From PALSA-612 sp963704335 (GTDB lineage Bacteria > Actinomycetota > Thermoleophilia > Gaiellales > Gaiellaceae), in NCBI GenBank assembly GCA_963704335.1, contig OY969889.1:2046001-2110000 (forward strand): a DNA stretch of 64,000 nucleotides. The letters run 5' to 3'. The position numbers and the translations under genes were made by a program. The notes beneath the pieces are model-generated. The model made no database searches and had not been told where the DNA came from. It saw only the letters and a program-made list of their open reading frames with translations. Position 1 is the first letter of the stretch. Every line of letters starts with the position of its first letter. Below are positions 34,870 to 42,664 of this stretch, in pieces.

Positions 34870-34887
34870 TTGGTGACAACCCTTTGA
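34870..34887 (+). CDS. Possible five-codon leader peptide overlapping the infC start
   Basis: TTG GTG ACA ACC CTT TGA reads M-V-T-T-L; GTG 34873 is an alternative first codon. It lies 11 bases after the strong AGGAGG at 34853-34858, whereas infC's own start is 25 bases away. Its TGA (34885-34887) overlaps the infC TTG (34884-34886) as TTGA. Initiation here followed by restart at infC would explain the misplaced Shine-Dalgarno. Evidence is positional only. Confidence 0.3.
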   Translation: MVTTL

Positions 34888-35489
34888 GACCGAGGCGGTT
34901 CGTAGAGCCCGTCCGTCCGGTCCCCCAGACCCGGGCCAACGACTCGATACGCGTACCGCGGGTGCGGCTGATCGACGAAGGTGGCGAGCAACTGGGCATC
35001 AAGCCCACACCGGAAGCTCTCGAGTATGCGTACGCGAAGGGCCTCGACCTCGTGGAGGTCGCAGCCCAGGCCGATCCGCCGGTAGCGCGGGTCATGGACT
35101 ACGGGAAGTACCGCTACGAGCAGGAGCAGAAGGCCAAGCTCGCCCGCAAGCACCAGTCCCAGATACACGTCAAGGAGATCAAGCTCAGACCGAAAATCGG
35201 GATCCACGACTACGAGACCAAGAAGGGCCACGTCATCCGCTTCCTCGGACAGCGCGCCAAGGTCAAGGTCACGATCATGTTCAGGGGGAGGGAGACCCTC
35301 CACCCCGAGCGCGGTCGCGACCTGCTGATGCGCCTCGCCGAGGACGTTGCAGAGCTCGGCCAGATCGAGACGCAGCCGGAGGTCGACGGGCGGAACATGG
35401 TCATGGTGCTCGCGCCGACGAAGGCCGCCGGCAAGGAACGGGCGGCCGACGATGCGGAACCCGAAGTTCAAAGCGCAACCGGGAGCTAG
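34884..35489 (+). CDS. infC: Translation initiation factor IF-3
   Basis: A 201-residue IF-3 that binds the 30S subunit and proofreads start codons. N-domain RANDSIRVPRVRLIDEGGEQLG and linker YAKGLDLVEVAAQADPP are typical, as are the C-domain MDYGKYRYEQEQKAK, KEIKLRPKIGIHDYETK and FRGRE. A C-terminal tail (GKERAADDAEPEVQS) is common in actinobacteria. The start is TTG; no ATG or GTG is in frame after TAG 34860-34862. Weak start codons on infC are known to give autoregulation. rpmI follows after two bases and rplT after six more. Confidence 0.93.
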   Translation: MRPRRFVEPVRPVPQTRANDSIRVPRVRLIDEGGEQLGIKPTPEALEYAYAKGLDLVEVAAQADPPVARVMDYGKYRYEQEQKAKLARKHQSQIHVKEIKLRPKIGIHDYETKKGHVIRFLGQRAKVKVTIMFRGRETLHPERGRDLLMRLAEDVAELGQIETQPEVDGRNMVMVLAPTKAAGKERAADDAEPEVQSATGS

Positions 35490-35491
35490 AA

Positions 35492-35698
35492 ATGCCAAAG
35501 CAGAAGAGTTCGAGTTCCGCGAAGAAGCGGTTCAAGGTGACAGGCACGGGGAAGATCCTGCGCAGCCGGCGTCATCGGACTACGCCTCCGGGCCACCTCG
35601 TGAAAACCCGCACAGGGGGCCGGAAGCGCGCGCGGCGGAACGAGTCGGTCGCGGCCAGCGACTCGACGGCGGTCAAGAAGCAGCTGGGGAGAGGATGA
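35492..35698 (+). CDS. rpmI: 50S ribosomal protein L35
   Basis: A 68-residue very basic protein, normal length for bL35. It begins MPKQKSSSSAKKRFKVTGTG and has the family's KILRSRRHRTTPPGHLVKT core. It sits between infC and rplT in the conserved infC-rpmI-rplT operon, two bases after the infC stop. Confidence 0.95.
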   Translation: MPKQKSSSSAKKRFKVTGTGKILRSRRHRTTPPGHLVKTRTGGRKRARRNESVAASDSTAVKKQLGRG

Positions 35699-35704
35699 GC
35701 TCGC

Positions 35705-36064
35705 GTGCCTAGGGTCAAGCGATCCGTCGCCGCCCGCAAGAAGCGGCGCAAGGTTCTCGGCCAGGCCAAGGGCTATTGGGGCCAGAAGTCCATCAGCTAC
35801 ACGCAGGCGAAGGAGCAGGTCGACAAGGGGCTCGTCTACGCCTACCGCGACCGGCGCGTCCGCAGGCGGACGATGCGGAGCCTCTGGATCGTCCGCATCA
35901 ACGCCGCGGCGAGGCAGGAGGGGCTCTCGTACAACCAGTTCGTCTCCGGCTGCAAGAAGGCGGAGATCGAGCTCGACCGCAAGGTGCTCGCGGACATCGC
36001 CGTCAGCGATCCGGACGGCTTCAAGGCCATCGCCGCCAAGGCCAAGGCAGCTCTCGAGTCGTAG
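35705..36064 (+). CDS. rplT: 50S ribosomal protein L20
   Basis: A 119-residue bL20, essential for early 50S assembly and in some bacteria the repressor of its own operon through the infC leader. It starts PRVKRSVAARKKRRKVL and has the conserved GYWGQKSISYTQAKEQV and YRDRRVRRRTMRSLWI segments. GTG start, six bases after the rpmI stop. The DUF2332 frame that follows overlaps the last bases. Confidence 0.95.
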   Translation: MPRVKRSVAARKKRRKVLGQAKGYWGQKSISYTQAKEQVDKGLVYAYRDRRVRRRTMRSLWIVRINAAARQEGLSYNQFVSGCKKAEIELDRKVLADIAVSDPDGFKAIAAKAKAALES

Positions 36065-37041
36065 CCACGGCTGCGGCTGACGTCTTCGAGCGCGCGGCTG
36101 CCGACTACGAGCGGCGCGCTCGGCCAGAGCGAGCGAAGCTCCTGCGGCACTGCGCTGCTGATCCGCTCGTGGTCGCGTTGCTCCCGGACGAGCCGAGCTG
36201 GGACGTTCCCGACCGCATCGTTGGCGCCGTCGAGTATTTGTTGCTGGCCGGCGCGGTGGACACGGCCGACGGTTGGGATGCGTTCCGCTCGGTGGTCGCC
36301 GAACACGCCGGATGGATCGAGACGTTCGTCCGCGAGCAGCCGGTGCAGACGAACGAGGTGCAGCGCTCGTGGGCGCTGCTGCCGCTCTTCTTGACCGTCG
36401 CGGTTGCCGCGCAGCGCCCTCTCGACCTGCTCGAGCTGGGCGCCAGCGCTGGGTTGAACCTTCTTTGGGACCGGTACCGCTACGAGTACGACGCCGGCTC
36501 GTGGGGACCGGAAGACTCCGAGGTCGTGCTCTCGGGCGAGGAGCGGGTTGCCGCTCCCCCGCAGCTGCTCTCGGCTGATGTCGAGATCCGGTCTAGGCGA
36601 GGGGTCGACCTTAGGCCCCTCGACGTCACTCGTGAGGATGACCTGCGGCTCCTGCTTTGTTTCCGGCCACCGGGAGAGGCGCGCGAGCGGCTGCTCCGAG
36701 CGGCAGCAGTGGCGCGCGTTCATCAGCCAGAGTTGATCAGGGGCGATTACCTCGAGCTGCTTCCTGCCCTGCTGGACGAGCGCAATCACGATGCGCTGAC
36801 GGTCGTCTTCCAGACGATCTCGACGATCTACCTTCCGCTCGAGGGTCGCCAGCGGCTAGGGGCGATGATCGACGCAGCCGGCAAGGACGGACCTCTGGCG
36901 TGGATCTCCACGCCGACTCCTGAAGAGCACGGCCTGCGCGGCAAGCACTATCCCCTTGAGCTCGCTATCTGGCCCGACGGGGAACGGCGGTTGGTGGCGC
37001 AGATGGGAAACGCGGGCGAATGGCTGGAGTGGTGGACGTGA
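36061..37041 (+). CDS. DUF2332 family protein (methyltransferase-like)
   Basis: About 326 residues of DUF2332 sequence. The N-terminal helical part starts DVFERAAADYERRARPERAK; a class I methyltransferase-like motif LLELGASAGLNLLWDRY lies near residue 125, followed by VFQTISTIYLPLEGRQ and KHYPLELAIW. Enzymatic activity has not been established for the family. The homology begins right at the rplT stop, yet the frame has no ATG, GTG or TTG there; the first in-frame one is GTG 36169, which would remove ~36 conserved-looking residues. The coordinate given marks the start of the coding signal. The stop TGA overlaps the next gene's GTG. Confidence 0.75.
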   Translation, partial: VATAAADVFERAAADYERRARPERAKLLRHCAADPLVVALLPDEPSWDVPDRIVGAVEYLLLAGAVDTADGWDAFRSVVAEHAGWIETFVREQPVQTNEVQRSWALLPLFLTVAVAAQRPLDLLELGASAGLNLLWDRYRYEYDAGSWGPEDSEVVLSGEERVAAPPQLLSADVEIRSRRGVDLRPLDVTREDDLRLLLCFRPPGEARERLLRAAAVARVHQPELIRGDYLELLPALLDERNHDALTVVFQTISTIYLPLEGRQRLGAMIDAAGKDGPLAWISTPTPEEHGLRGKHYPLELAIWPDGERRLVAQMGNAGEWLEWWT

Positions 37042-37934
37042 TCACCTCGGCCGCCAATCCCCGCCTGAAGCTCGTCCGGCGGCTGCGCTCGGCGCCGCAG
37101 CGTCGGCGTCTCGGGCTGTTCGTGGTCGAAGGCGAGGATCTGGTCCAGGCCGGCATCGACGCCGGATTGCAGCCCGAGGACGTGCTCACGGCGGGTGTCG
37201 ACGTGGAGCCGAAGCTGCTGGCGGACCTTTCCGGTCTCGCCCATCCGGCGAGGGTGCTGGCGGTCTTCCGACGGGACGACCTGCGCAAGGCCGAGCCCGG
37301 GCCGGTGGGGCTCGCGCTGTGGCACGTCGCCGACCCCGGGAACGTCGGCACGCTGATCCGCACGGCGGACGCGTTCGGCGCCTTCGTCGCGCTGTCGTCG
37401 GGCTCCGCCGACCCGACATCGGCAAAGGCGCTGCGCGGCTCGGCCGGCGCGATCTTCCGGGTGCCGCTCCTCGACTTCGACGACGCGCAGACGCCGTGGA
37501 TCGCGCTCGTCGCCGACGGCGCTCAGCCGTTGCAGGCGGTCGAGCTAGGCGAGCGCGCGACGTTCGTGCTCGGTGCCGAGCGCGCCGGACTTCCCGCCGA
37601 AGTGCTCGAGCGATGCGACGTGGCCGCGTCGATCCCGATGGCAGCAGGCGCGGAGTCGCTCAACGTCGCCGTCGCCGGCGCGATCGCCCTCTACGAGCAC
37701 CGCCGCCGAGTCGCGCAACCTGAAACAGACGCAATACAGGGACTGTCTCGACCTCTGAGGGCCAGGCGCCGCCGCCTCCGCCGCCGCCTCCTCCGCCACC
37801 GCCGCCCGAGAAGCCGCCGCCGGTACCGCCCGAGCCGCTGGAGGAGGGCGGTGCCAGCGCCGAGCCGAAGCCGGCCGAGAGGTCGCCGATGGCGAGGGCG
37901 CTCGCACCCGAGCCGAGGTCGCCGTGCGGGCTGA
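37038..37934 (+). CDS. TrmH/SpoU-family RNA ribose methyltransferase
   Basis: A SpoU-fold (SPOUT) enzyme methylating a 2'-O of rRNA or tRNA. The N-terminal substrate-binding part begins VITSAANPRLKLVRRLRS. Knot motifs are intact: DPGNVGTLIRTADAFGA, VLGAERAGLP and SIPMAAGAESLNVAVAGAIAL. GTG 37038 is preferred because it overlaps the DUF2332 stop as GTGA; ATG 37020 is in frame too. The recognisable protein ends near 37720; the open frame then runs on ~70 Arg-rich residues antisense to the glycine tail of the opposite gene and stops only at 37934, so the C-terminus is doubtful. Confidence 0.85.
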   Translation: MITSAANPRLKLVRRLRSAPQRRRLGLFVVEGEDLVQAGIDAGLQPEDVLTAGVDVEPKLLADLSGLAHPARVLAVFRRDDLRKAEPGPVGLALWHVADPGNVGTLIRTADAFGAFVALSSGSADPTSAKALRGSAGAIFRVPLLDFDDAQTPWIALVADGAQPLQAVELGERATFVLGAERAGLPAEVLERCDVAASIPMAAGAESLNVAVAGAIALYEHRRRVAQPETDAIQGLSRPLRARRRRLRRRLLRHRRPRSRRRYRPSRWRRAVPAPSRSRPRGRRWRGRSHPSRGRRAG

Positions 37935-39669
37935 TCCAGTAGATCGAGCTGGCCTCGTGCAGCTCCTCGGGCATGTGGAGCTGGGCGCCCTGGAGCACCC
38001 GCTCGGCGATCCCGAAGGCGATCCCGTAGACGAGGAACCGCTCCCAGAGCGGGAGCGTGGCCGGCGGTGCGATGTCCAGCCGCGGAAAGTCCGAGAGATA
38101 GCGGCGGAACGCCTCCCAGCGCTGCGCCTCGAGCTGCCCGGCCTTGGTACGACGCCGCCAGAGCTTCGTGTTCGCGACGCCGACGATCAGCACGACGGCG
38201 TTGACGATCGCGCAGACGCCGAGCGCGATCTGAACGATCTCCGTCCAACGGGGTGACTCGGTACGAAAACCTGAGATCCCCATCCACAGTAGGACGACGG
38301 CGGCGGCGACGAAGAAGACGATGGCGAGGGCGAACGCCTTGGCTCCACCGCCGAGATACCAGCCTCGCTTGCCGATGTCCTTCGACACTGCCTCCTTGAA
38401 AGATGCGAAGCGCTCGCTGTTCGAACTGCGTGCCTTCTCGATGCGGTCGCGCATCTTCGACAGCAACTCCGGTCCGTCGTCGACGATGTGGTCGAACACC
38501 TTGGCGACCGGCTTCTCGAACTTCGCCAGTTCGATCGACGCGTCTCCTGGGGATAGCTCGAGATCGGCGACCTGCTCTGTGCGCAGGCCGGCCCAGGTCT
38601 TCTTCTCCGTCGTGACCGGCTTAGCCACGTAGTACCCGCGTCGGATGAGGTCGAAGAGGGTGGCGGTGAACTCGAGCGACCCCGGCTCCGTGCCCTGGCG
38701 TAGCAGCGGCGGCACGATTGCAGGCGGCTCCTCGCTCGGTGGCTCCTGCTCGTACTCACGGTCGTAGCCGGTCCCCCGCTCGCGTCCGTAGAAGAACCAG
38801 ATCGCGACGATGATCGCCAGAGCGGGCAGCAGCGCGAAGGCCGCGAGCTTGAGCAGCGTCCCGCCGGGGTTGTCGATTGCTTCGTCGATCTTCCTGCGGT
38901 TCTCGTCGTAGTCCTCCGCTCGCTCCTGCTGCTCGGCCAGGATGCGTGCGAAGCCGTTCCCTTCCACGACGCGCGCGCCGGCCGTCGAGGTGAGCAGCCG
39001 GCGGGGGAACACGGTGCGCATCTCGACGAACTGGCCGGAAGGCACCCTCACGGCACGGAGTGTCGTCCCGGTCCGCGTGCGTCCGACAATCCCGTTCACC
39101 CACGCCGGGGCGCCCCAGACGCGGTAGCGGGTGCCCTGGAGCTCGATCGGCCGGGGCAGCTCCATCTCCGCGCTCAGGTTGTCGACCGCGACCGGCCACT
39201 CGTCTCCCCAGACCTGAAGGTTGACGTCCACGACATCGTCGTAGGCGACGGCCAGGCCGCGGAACCGGTAGCGGAGCGTGAAGACCCGCCGCTCGTTGAA
39301 AGCTCGGTAATGCCAGACCACGCGCACCCGCTGCGTGTTCTCGTCGACTCCGTACCTGCCGGGCTGGTCGGAGCTTCCCAGGGCGGTGTTGCCGCCGGGC
39401 TGGTAGCGGCGACCGCCCTCGCTCACCGAGACGAGATCGACGCGCTCACCCCGTCGCACGGGGATGTCCCGGTAGGCGCCCGAGAACGAGCCCGAGTACG
39501 AGAACGTGATGTCCTCGCGAACGAGCAACGAGCCGTCGGAGGCGATCTCTACGTCGACTACCGCGCTGGGCAGCGAATACGACTTCTCCTGGGCCGCGCC
39601 CGTGCCGGACACGAGCAGCGCCACTGCCCCGATTGCGACCAGCGTCGCGGCCGCGCGTGCTCTAGTCAT
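37660..39669 (-). CDS. DUF2207 membrane protein
   Basis: A 669-residue protein: signal peptide (residues 1-25, ending GTGAAQE), an extracellular beta-rich DUF2207 domain (about 30-270) with DITFSYSGSFSGAYRDIPVR, a first membrane helix near 285-305, a cytoplasmic part, two further helices (about 440-500) and a Gly-rich tail with a long run of glycines. DUF2207 genes are often next to lemA, as here (lemA ends four bases upstream), and the pair is thought to act at the envelope; the molecular function is unknown. The last ~33 residues beyond the glycine run overlap the SpoU frame. Confidence 0.85.
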   Translation of the reverse strand: MTRARAAATLVAIGAVALLVSGTGAAQEKSYSLPSAVVDVEIASDGSLLVREDITFSYSGSFSGAYRDIPVRRGERVDLVSVSEGGRRYQPGGNTALGSSDQPGRYGVDENTQRVRVVWHYRAFNERRVFTLRYRFRGLAVAYDDVVDVNLQVWGDEWPVAVDNLSAEMELPRPIELQGTRYRVWGAPAWVNGIVGRTRTGTTLRAVRVPSGQFVEMRTVFPRRLLTSTAGARVVEGNGFARILAEQQERAEDYDENRRKIDEAIDNPGGTLLKLAAFALLPALAIIVAIWFFYGRERGTGYDREYEQEPPSEEPPAIVPPLLRQGTEPGSLEFTATLFDLIRRGYYVAKPVTTEKKTWAGLRTEQVADLELSPGDASIELAKFEKPVAKVFDHIVDDGPELLSKMRDRIEKARSSNSERFASFKEAVSKDIGKRGWYLGGGAKAFALAIVFFVAAAVVLLWMGISGFRTESPRWTEIVQIALGVCAIVNAVVLIVGVANTKLWRRRTKAGQLEAQRWEAFRRYLSDFPRLDIAPPATLPLWERFLVYGIAFGIAERVLQGAQLHMPEELHEASSIYWISPHGDLGSGASALAIGDLSAGFGSALAPPSSSGSGGTGGGFSGGGGGGGGGGGGGAWPSEVETVPVLRLFQVARLGGGARRGRSRRRRRR

Positions 39670-39673
39670 GCAG

Positions 39674-40237
39674 CTACGGGAAGCTGACCTGAGGAGCCTC
39701 GCGGATCGCGGCCTCCTCTACCTCGAAGTACTCGCGCGGCCGGAAGTTGAAGATGCCGGCGATGATGCTCGTCGGCACCGTCTCCAGCGCGTTCTCGTAG
39801 GAGAGCACCGTGTCGTTGTAGACCTGGCGGGAGACGGCGATGTCGCTCTCGACTTCGGAGAGCGACGCCTGGAGCTGCTGGAAGTTCTCCGTCGCGCGAA
39901 GCTCCGGGTACGCCTCCGCCACTGCGAAGAGGCGCCCGATAGCGGCGGTGAGAGCGTTCTCGGCCTGGGCCTGGTCCTGCACGCCCTGCGCCTGCTGGGC
40001 CCTCGTACGCGCCTCCGTCACCTCTTCGAACACCTGCCGTTCGTGAGCCGCGTAGCCCTTCACCGCCTCGACGAGGTTGGGGATCAGGTCGTAGCGCTTG
40101 CGGAGCTGAACGTCGACCTGTGCCCACGCGTTCTCGGCGCGGTTGCGCAGCGTGACCAGCTTGTTGTACATCCCGACGACGATCAGGACGAGCAGCACGA
40201 TCGCGCCGAGAATCACCAGCCATACCCACCAGCTCAT
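39674..40237 (-). CDS. lemA: LemA family protein
   Basis: A 187-residue protein with an N-terminal membrane helix (residues 4-24) and a long helical body. The family signature NKLVTLRNRAENAWAQVDVQ is present, followed by LRKRYDLIPNLVEAVKGYA and, near the end, NFRPREYFE. The topology puts the helical domain outside or in the cytoplasm depending on the member; the role is unclear but coupled to DUF2207 proteins. ATG has TAGGCT (complement of 40244-40249) six bases upstream, so lemA starts the two-gene transcript. Confidence 0.9.
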   Translation of the reverse strand: MSWWVWLVILGAIVLLVLIVVGMYNKLVTLRNRAENAWAQVDVQLRKRYDLIPNLVEAVKGYAAHERQVFEEVTEARTRAQQAQGVQDQAQAENALTAAIGRLFAVAEAYPELRATENFQQLQASLSEVESDIAVSRQVYNDTVLSYENALETVPTSIIAGIFNFRPREYFEVEEAAIREAPQVSFP

Positions 40238-40241
40238 GGCG

Positions 40242-40979
40242 CTAGCCTAGAGCAGGTCGAGTGGCGAGCCAAATGGAGTCCTCCTGGCCCGCCCACGGCC
40301 GCCGGTCGAACCAGCCGTAGCACGCGTCGACCGTGAAGCCGGCCGCATGGAGCAGCGCCCGCCATTCCGCCTGGGACACCCACGCGAGCTCCATCGTCGT
40401 CTCCGAGTCGGGGCCGCGCAGCGACAGCGTCAGCACGCGCCTCGCAGTGTCCCAATCGGCGCGCTCGAAGATCCCCGGCTCGCGTTCCAGCCAGCGCCCA
40501 TGCGTCTCGTCGATGTCCTCGCGGCTGGGAGTGAACACGTCGAAGACGAGCCTGCCGCCGGGCTCGAGCAGGTCGTAAGCCGTGCGCAGCGCCTCCAGCC
40601 GCTCGGTCTCGCTGTGCAGATGCAGGTAAGCCCGGAACGGGCAGAGCACGAGACTCACCGGCTCGGAGACGGGCGGCCTGCTGTAGTCGCCGAGCCGCAG
40701 GTCGAGCAGCCCGGCGACACCTGCCAGCTCGGCGGCCTCACGACAGATATCGAGCATGCCCGCCGAGGAATCGATGCCGATGACGCGGATGCCGGCGGCG
40801 GCGACGGGCACCGCGATGCGACCGGTGCCGACGCCGAGCTCGACGATCGGCCCGGGCGCGGCGCGCGAGGACTCCTCGACGTAGAAGCCGACGTCCTCGA
40901 CGACGCTGCGGCTCCACGGGTCGTACAGCCGCGCGATCGCGTCGTAGGCCGACGCTACGCCGGCTTGCGTGTCACCCAC
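40242..40979 (-). CDS. Class I SAM-dependent methyltransferase, copy 2 of a tandem pair
   Basis: A 245-residue Rossmann methyltransferase. Motif I is PIVELGVGTGRIAVPVA, the acidic ribose-binding residue is in VIGIDSSAGMLDICREA, and motif IV-V LVLCPFRAYLHLHSETER is followed by LEPGGRLVFDVFTPS. The C-terminus YGWFDRRPWAGQEDSIWLATR matches the upstream paralogue. GTG 40979 overlaps the end of the paralogue by 25 bp, so the two are in one transcript. The substrate is unknown. Confidence 0.8.
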   Translation of the reverse strand: MGDTQAGVASAYDAIARLYDPWSRSVVEDVGFYVEESSRAAPGPIVELGVGTGRIAVPVAAAGIRVIGIDSSAGMLDICREAAELAGVAGLLDLRLGDYSRPPVSEPVSLVLCPFRAYLHLHSETERLEALRTAYDLLEPGGRLVFDVFTPSREDIDETHGRWLEREPGIFERADWDTARRVLTLSLRGPDSETTMELAWVSQAEWRALLHAAGFTVDACYGWFDRRPWAGQEDSIWLATRPALG

Positions 40980-41650
40980 ACGAACTCCGGGCTCTCGTCG
41001 TCGAACGGACGCTTGTCGAACCAGCCGTAGAGCGCCTCCACCTCGAGGCCGGCGACGTCGATCAGGCCTTCCCACTCCGACCTCGTCACCCACCAGAGCG
41101 AGATCTCGCCGCCGGCGTCCAGCTCGATGTCCACGCGGTTGTCGGCGTACGCCTGACGGATGGTGTGCGGCACCGGGTCGTCCGGGTGATGGCCTTCGAC
41201 CGAGGCTGCCATCCGCCCGTTGAAGGCGAACGCGTTCCACGCAAAGCGTCCTCCCGGCCGCAGGCTCGCCGCCACTCGCTCGAAGACCCTGCGCTTGTCC
41301 TGCCATGTGGGCAGGTGCAGCAGAGACCGGTACGGGCAGTAGACGAGGGCAGCCGGCTCGTCGAGCGAGAAGTCGCGCATGTCGCCTTCGCGAAGATCGA
41401 GCTCGGCGCCCGTCTGCTCGGCGCGGACTCGTGCCTGAGCGAGCATCGCCGGCGACGCGTCGATACCGATGATCTGCCTGCCGGTCTCCAGCGCCACGGG
41501 CACGGCGACGCGGCCGTTGCCGACGGCGAGCTCGACGATCGGCCCGTCCGCGGTCGCGCGCGCGAGCTCCACGTAGTACGGCACGTCCTCGGTCATGTCG
41601 AAGGCCCAGGCGTCATAGACGGCGGCGAAAGGGTCGTAAGGGGAGGTCAC
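40955..41650 (-). CDS. Class I SAM-dependent methyltransferase, copy 1 of a tandem pair
   Basis: A 231-residue methyltransferase with motif I PIVELAVGNGRVAVPVA, IIGIDASPAMLAQARVRA, and LVYCPYRSLLHLPTWQDKR. Its end, YGWFDKRPFDDESPEFVW, is nearly the same as the next gene's. GTG 41650 is supported by TACCAT (complement of 41659-41664) eight bases upstream; the much longer open frame upstream is antisense to pheS and rejected. Divergent from pheS. Confidence 0.8.
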   Translation of the reverse strand: MTSPYDPFAAVYDAWAFDMTEDVPYYVELARATADGPIVELAVGNGRVAVPVALETGRQIIGIDASPAMLAQARVRAEQTGAELDLREGDMRDFSLDEPAALVYCPYRSLLHLPTWQDKRRVFERVAASLRPGGRFAWNAFAFNGRMAASVEGHHPDDPVPHTIRQAYADNRVDIELDAGGEISLWWVTRSEWEGLIDVAGLEVEALYGWFDKRPFDDESPEFVWVTRKPA

Positions 41651-41658
41651 GAAGGCCG

Positions 41659-41668
41659 ATGGTACAGT
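41659..41668. promoter_or_regulatory. Overlapping divergent -10 boxes between methyltransferase and pheS
   Basis: The ten bases ATGGTACAGT hold TACCAT for the minus-strand gene (complement of 41659-41664) and TACAGT for pheS (41663-41668), sharing the central TA. Spacings to the start codons are eight and six bases. Only one polymerase could open this site at a time. Confidence 0.6.
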
Positions 41669-41674
41669 CGGCGG

Positions 41675-42664
41675 ATGGACGCCCAGGCGCTCGAGAACGA
41701 GGCTCTGAGCGCGATCGAGCGGGCGGATTCCCTCGACGCGCTCGACGACGTGCGGGTGCGCTTCCTGGGTCGGAAGAGCGAGCTCAAGCTCGCCCTGCGA
41801 GAAGTGCGCGACCGGGAGACGGGCATGGCGCTGAACGCCGTGCGCGAGCGGATCGAACAGGCGATCGACGCACGCCATGCCGCGCTGGAGCGGGCCGACC
41901 GGCTTGTTGCCACCGAGAGCCTGGACGTGAGCTTGCCCGGCGAGGTGCCGCCGCTGGGCCACCTCCATCCCCTCACGCAGATCATCCGCGAGGCCGAGGA
42001 CATCTTCCTCGGCCTCGGCTACGAGATCGTCGACAGCCGTGAGGTGGAGACGGTCTGGCACAACTTCGACGCGCTCAACCAGCCGCTGAACCACCCGTCG
42101 CGGTCGCCGCTGGACACGTTCTACGTCGACGACGCGACGCTGCTCCGAGCGCACACCTCCACGGGGCAGATCCGCGTCATGGAGTCGCGGCAGCCGCCGA
42201 TCTATATCGCCGTGCCCGGGCGCTGCTACCGGCGGGACACGCCGAGCCCGAAGAACACGCCCGTCTTCCACCAGATCGAGGCGCTCGCGGTCGACCGACA
42301 CATCACGCTCGCCGACCTCAAGGGCACGTGCCTGCACTTCTGCCGCGCGATGTTCGGCGAGGATCGCGAGTTCCGCATGCGCACGAACTTCTTCCCCTTC
42401 ACCGAGCCTTCGGTGGAGTTCGACATGACGTGCTTCCTCTGCGAAGGCAGGGGCTGCGCGTTCTGCAAGCACACGGGCTGGTACGAGATGGGCGGCGCGG
42501 GCGTGGTTGATCCGGCCGTGTTCGAGAACGTCGGCTACGACCCGAACGAGTGGAGCGGCTTCGCCTGGGGCTTCGGGCTCGACCGCATCGCCGCACAACG
42601 CCTCGGCATCCCCGACATCCGCATGTTCTGGGAGAACGACCTCCGCGTTCTGAGGCAGTTTTGA
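41675..42664 (+). CDS. pheS: Phenylalanyl-tRNA synthetase alpha subunit
   Basis: A 329-residue catalytic subunit of the (alpha beta)2 class II enzyme charging tRNA-Phe. The N-terminal coiled coil (1-85) is followed by the catalytic core: HPLTQIIREAEDIFLGLGYEI, RCYRRDTPSPKNTPVFHQIE (motif 2), NFFPFTEPSVEFDM and motif 3 FGLDRIAAQRLGIPDIR. The insertion CFLCEGRGCAFCKHTGWYE has three to four Cys spaced like a zinc knuckle, seen in many bacterial PheS. ATG has TACAGT six bases upstream. pheT overlaps the stop. Confidence 0.96.
   Translation: MDAQALENEALSAIERADSLDALDDVRVRFLGRKSELKLALREVRDRETGMALNAVRERIEQAIDARHAALERADRLVATESLDVSLPGEVPPLGHLHPLTQIIREAEDIFLGLGYEIVDSREVETVWHNFDALNQPLNHPSRSPLDTFYVDDATLLRAHTSTGQIRVMESRQPPIYIAVPGRCYRRDTPSPKNTPVFHQIEALAVDRHITLADLKGTCLHFCRAMFGEDREFRMRTNFFPFTEPSVEFDMTCFLCEGRGCAFCKHTGWYEMGGAGVVDPAVFENVGYDPNEWSGFAWGFGLDRIAAQRLGIPDIRMFWENDLRVLRQF

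Noticed and set aside
40955..42598. A 547-codon minus-strand frame spanning methyltransferase copy 1 and the region opposite pheS
   Set aside because: Only the last 231 codons look like protein. The rest is antisense to pheS, and the GTG at 41650 with its -10 box gives a natural start.
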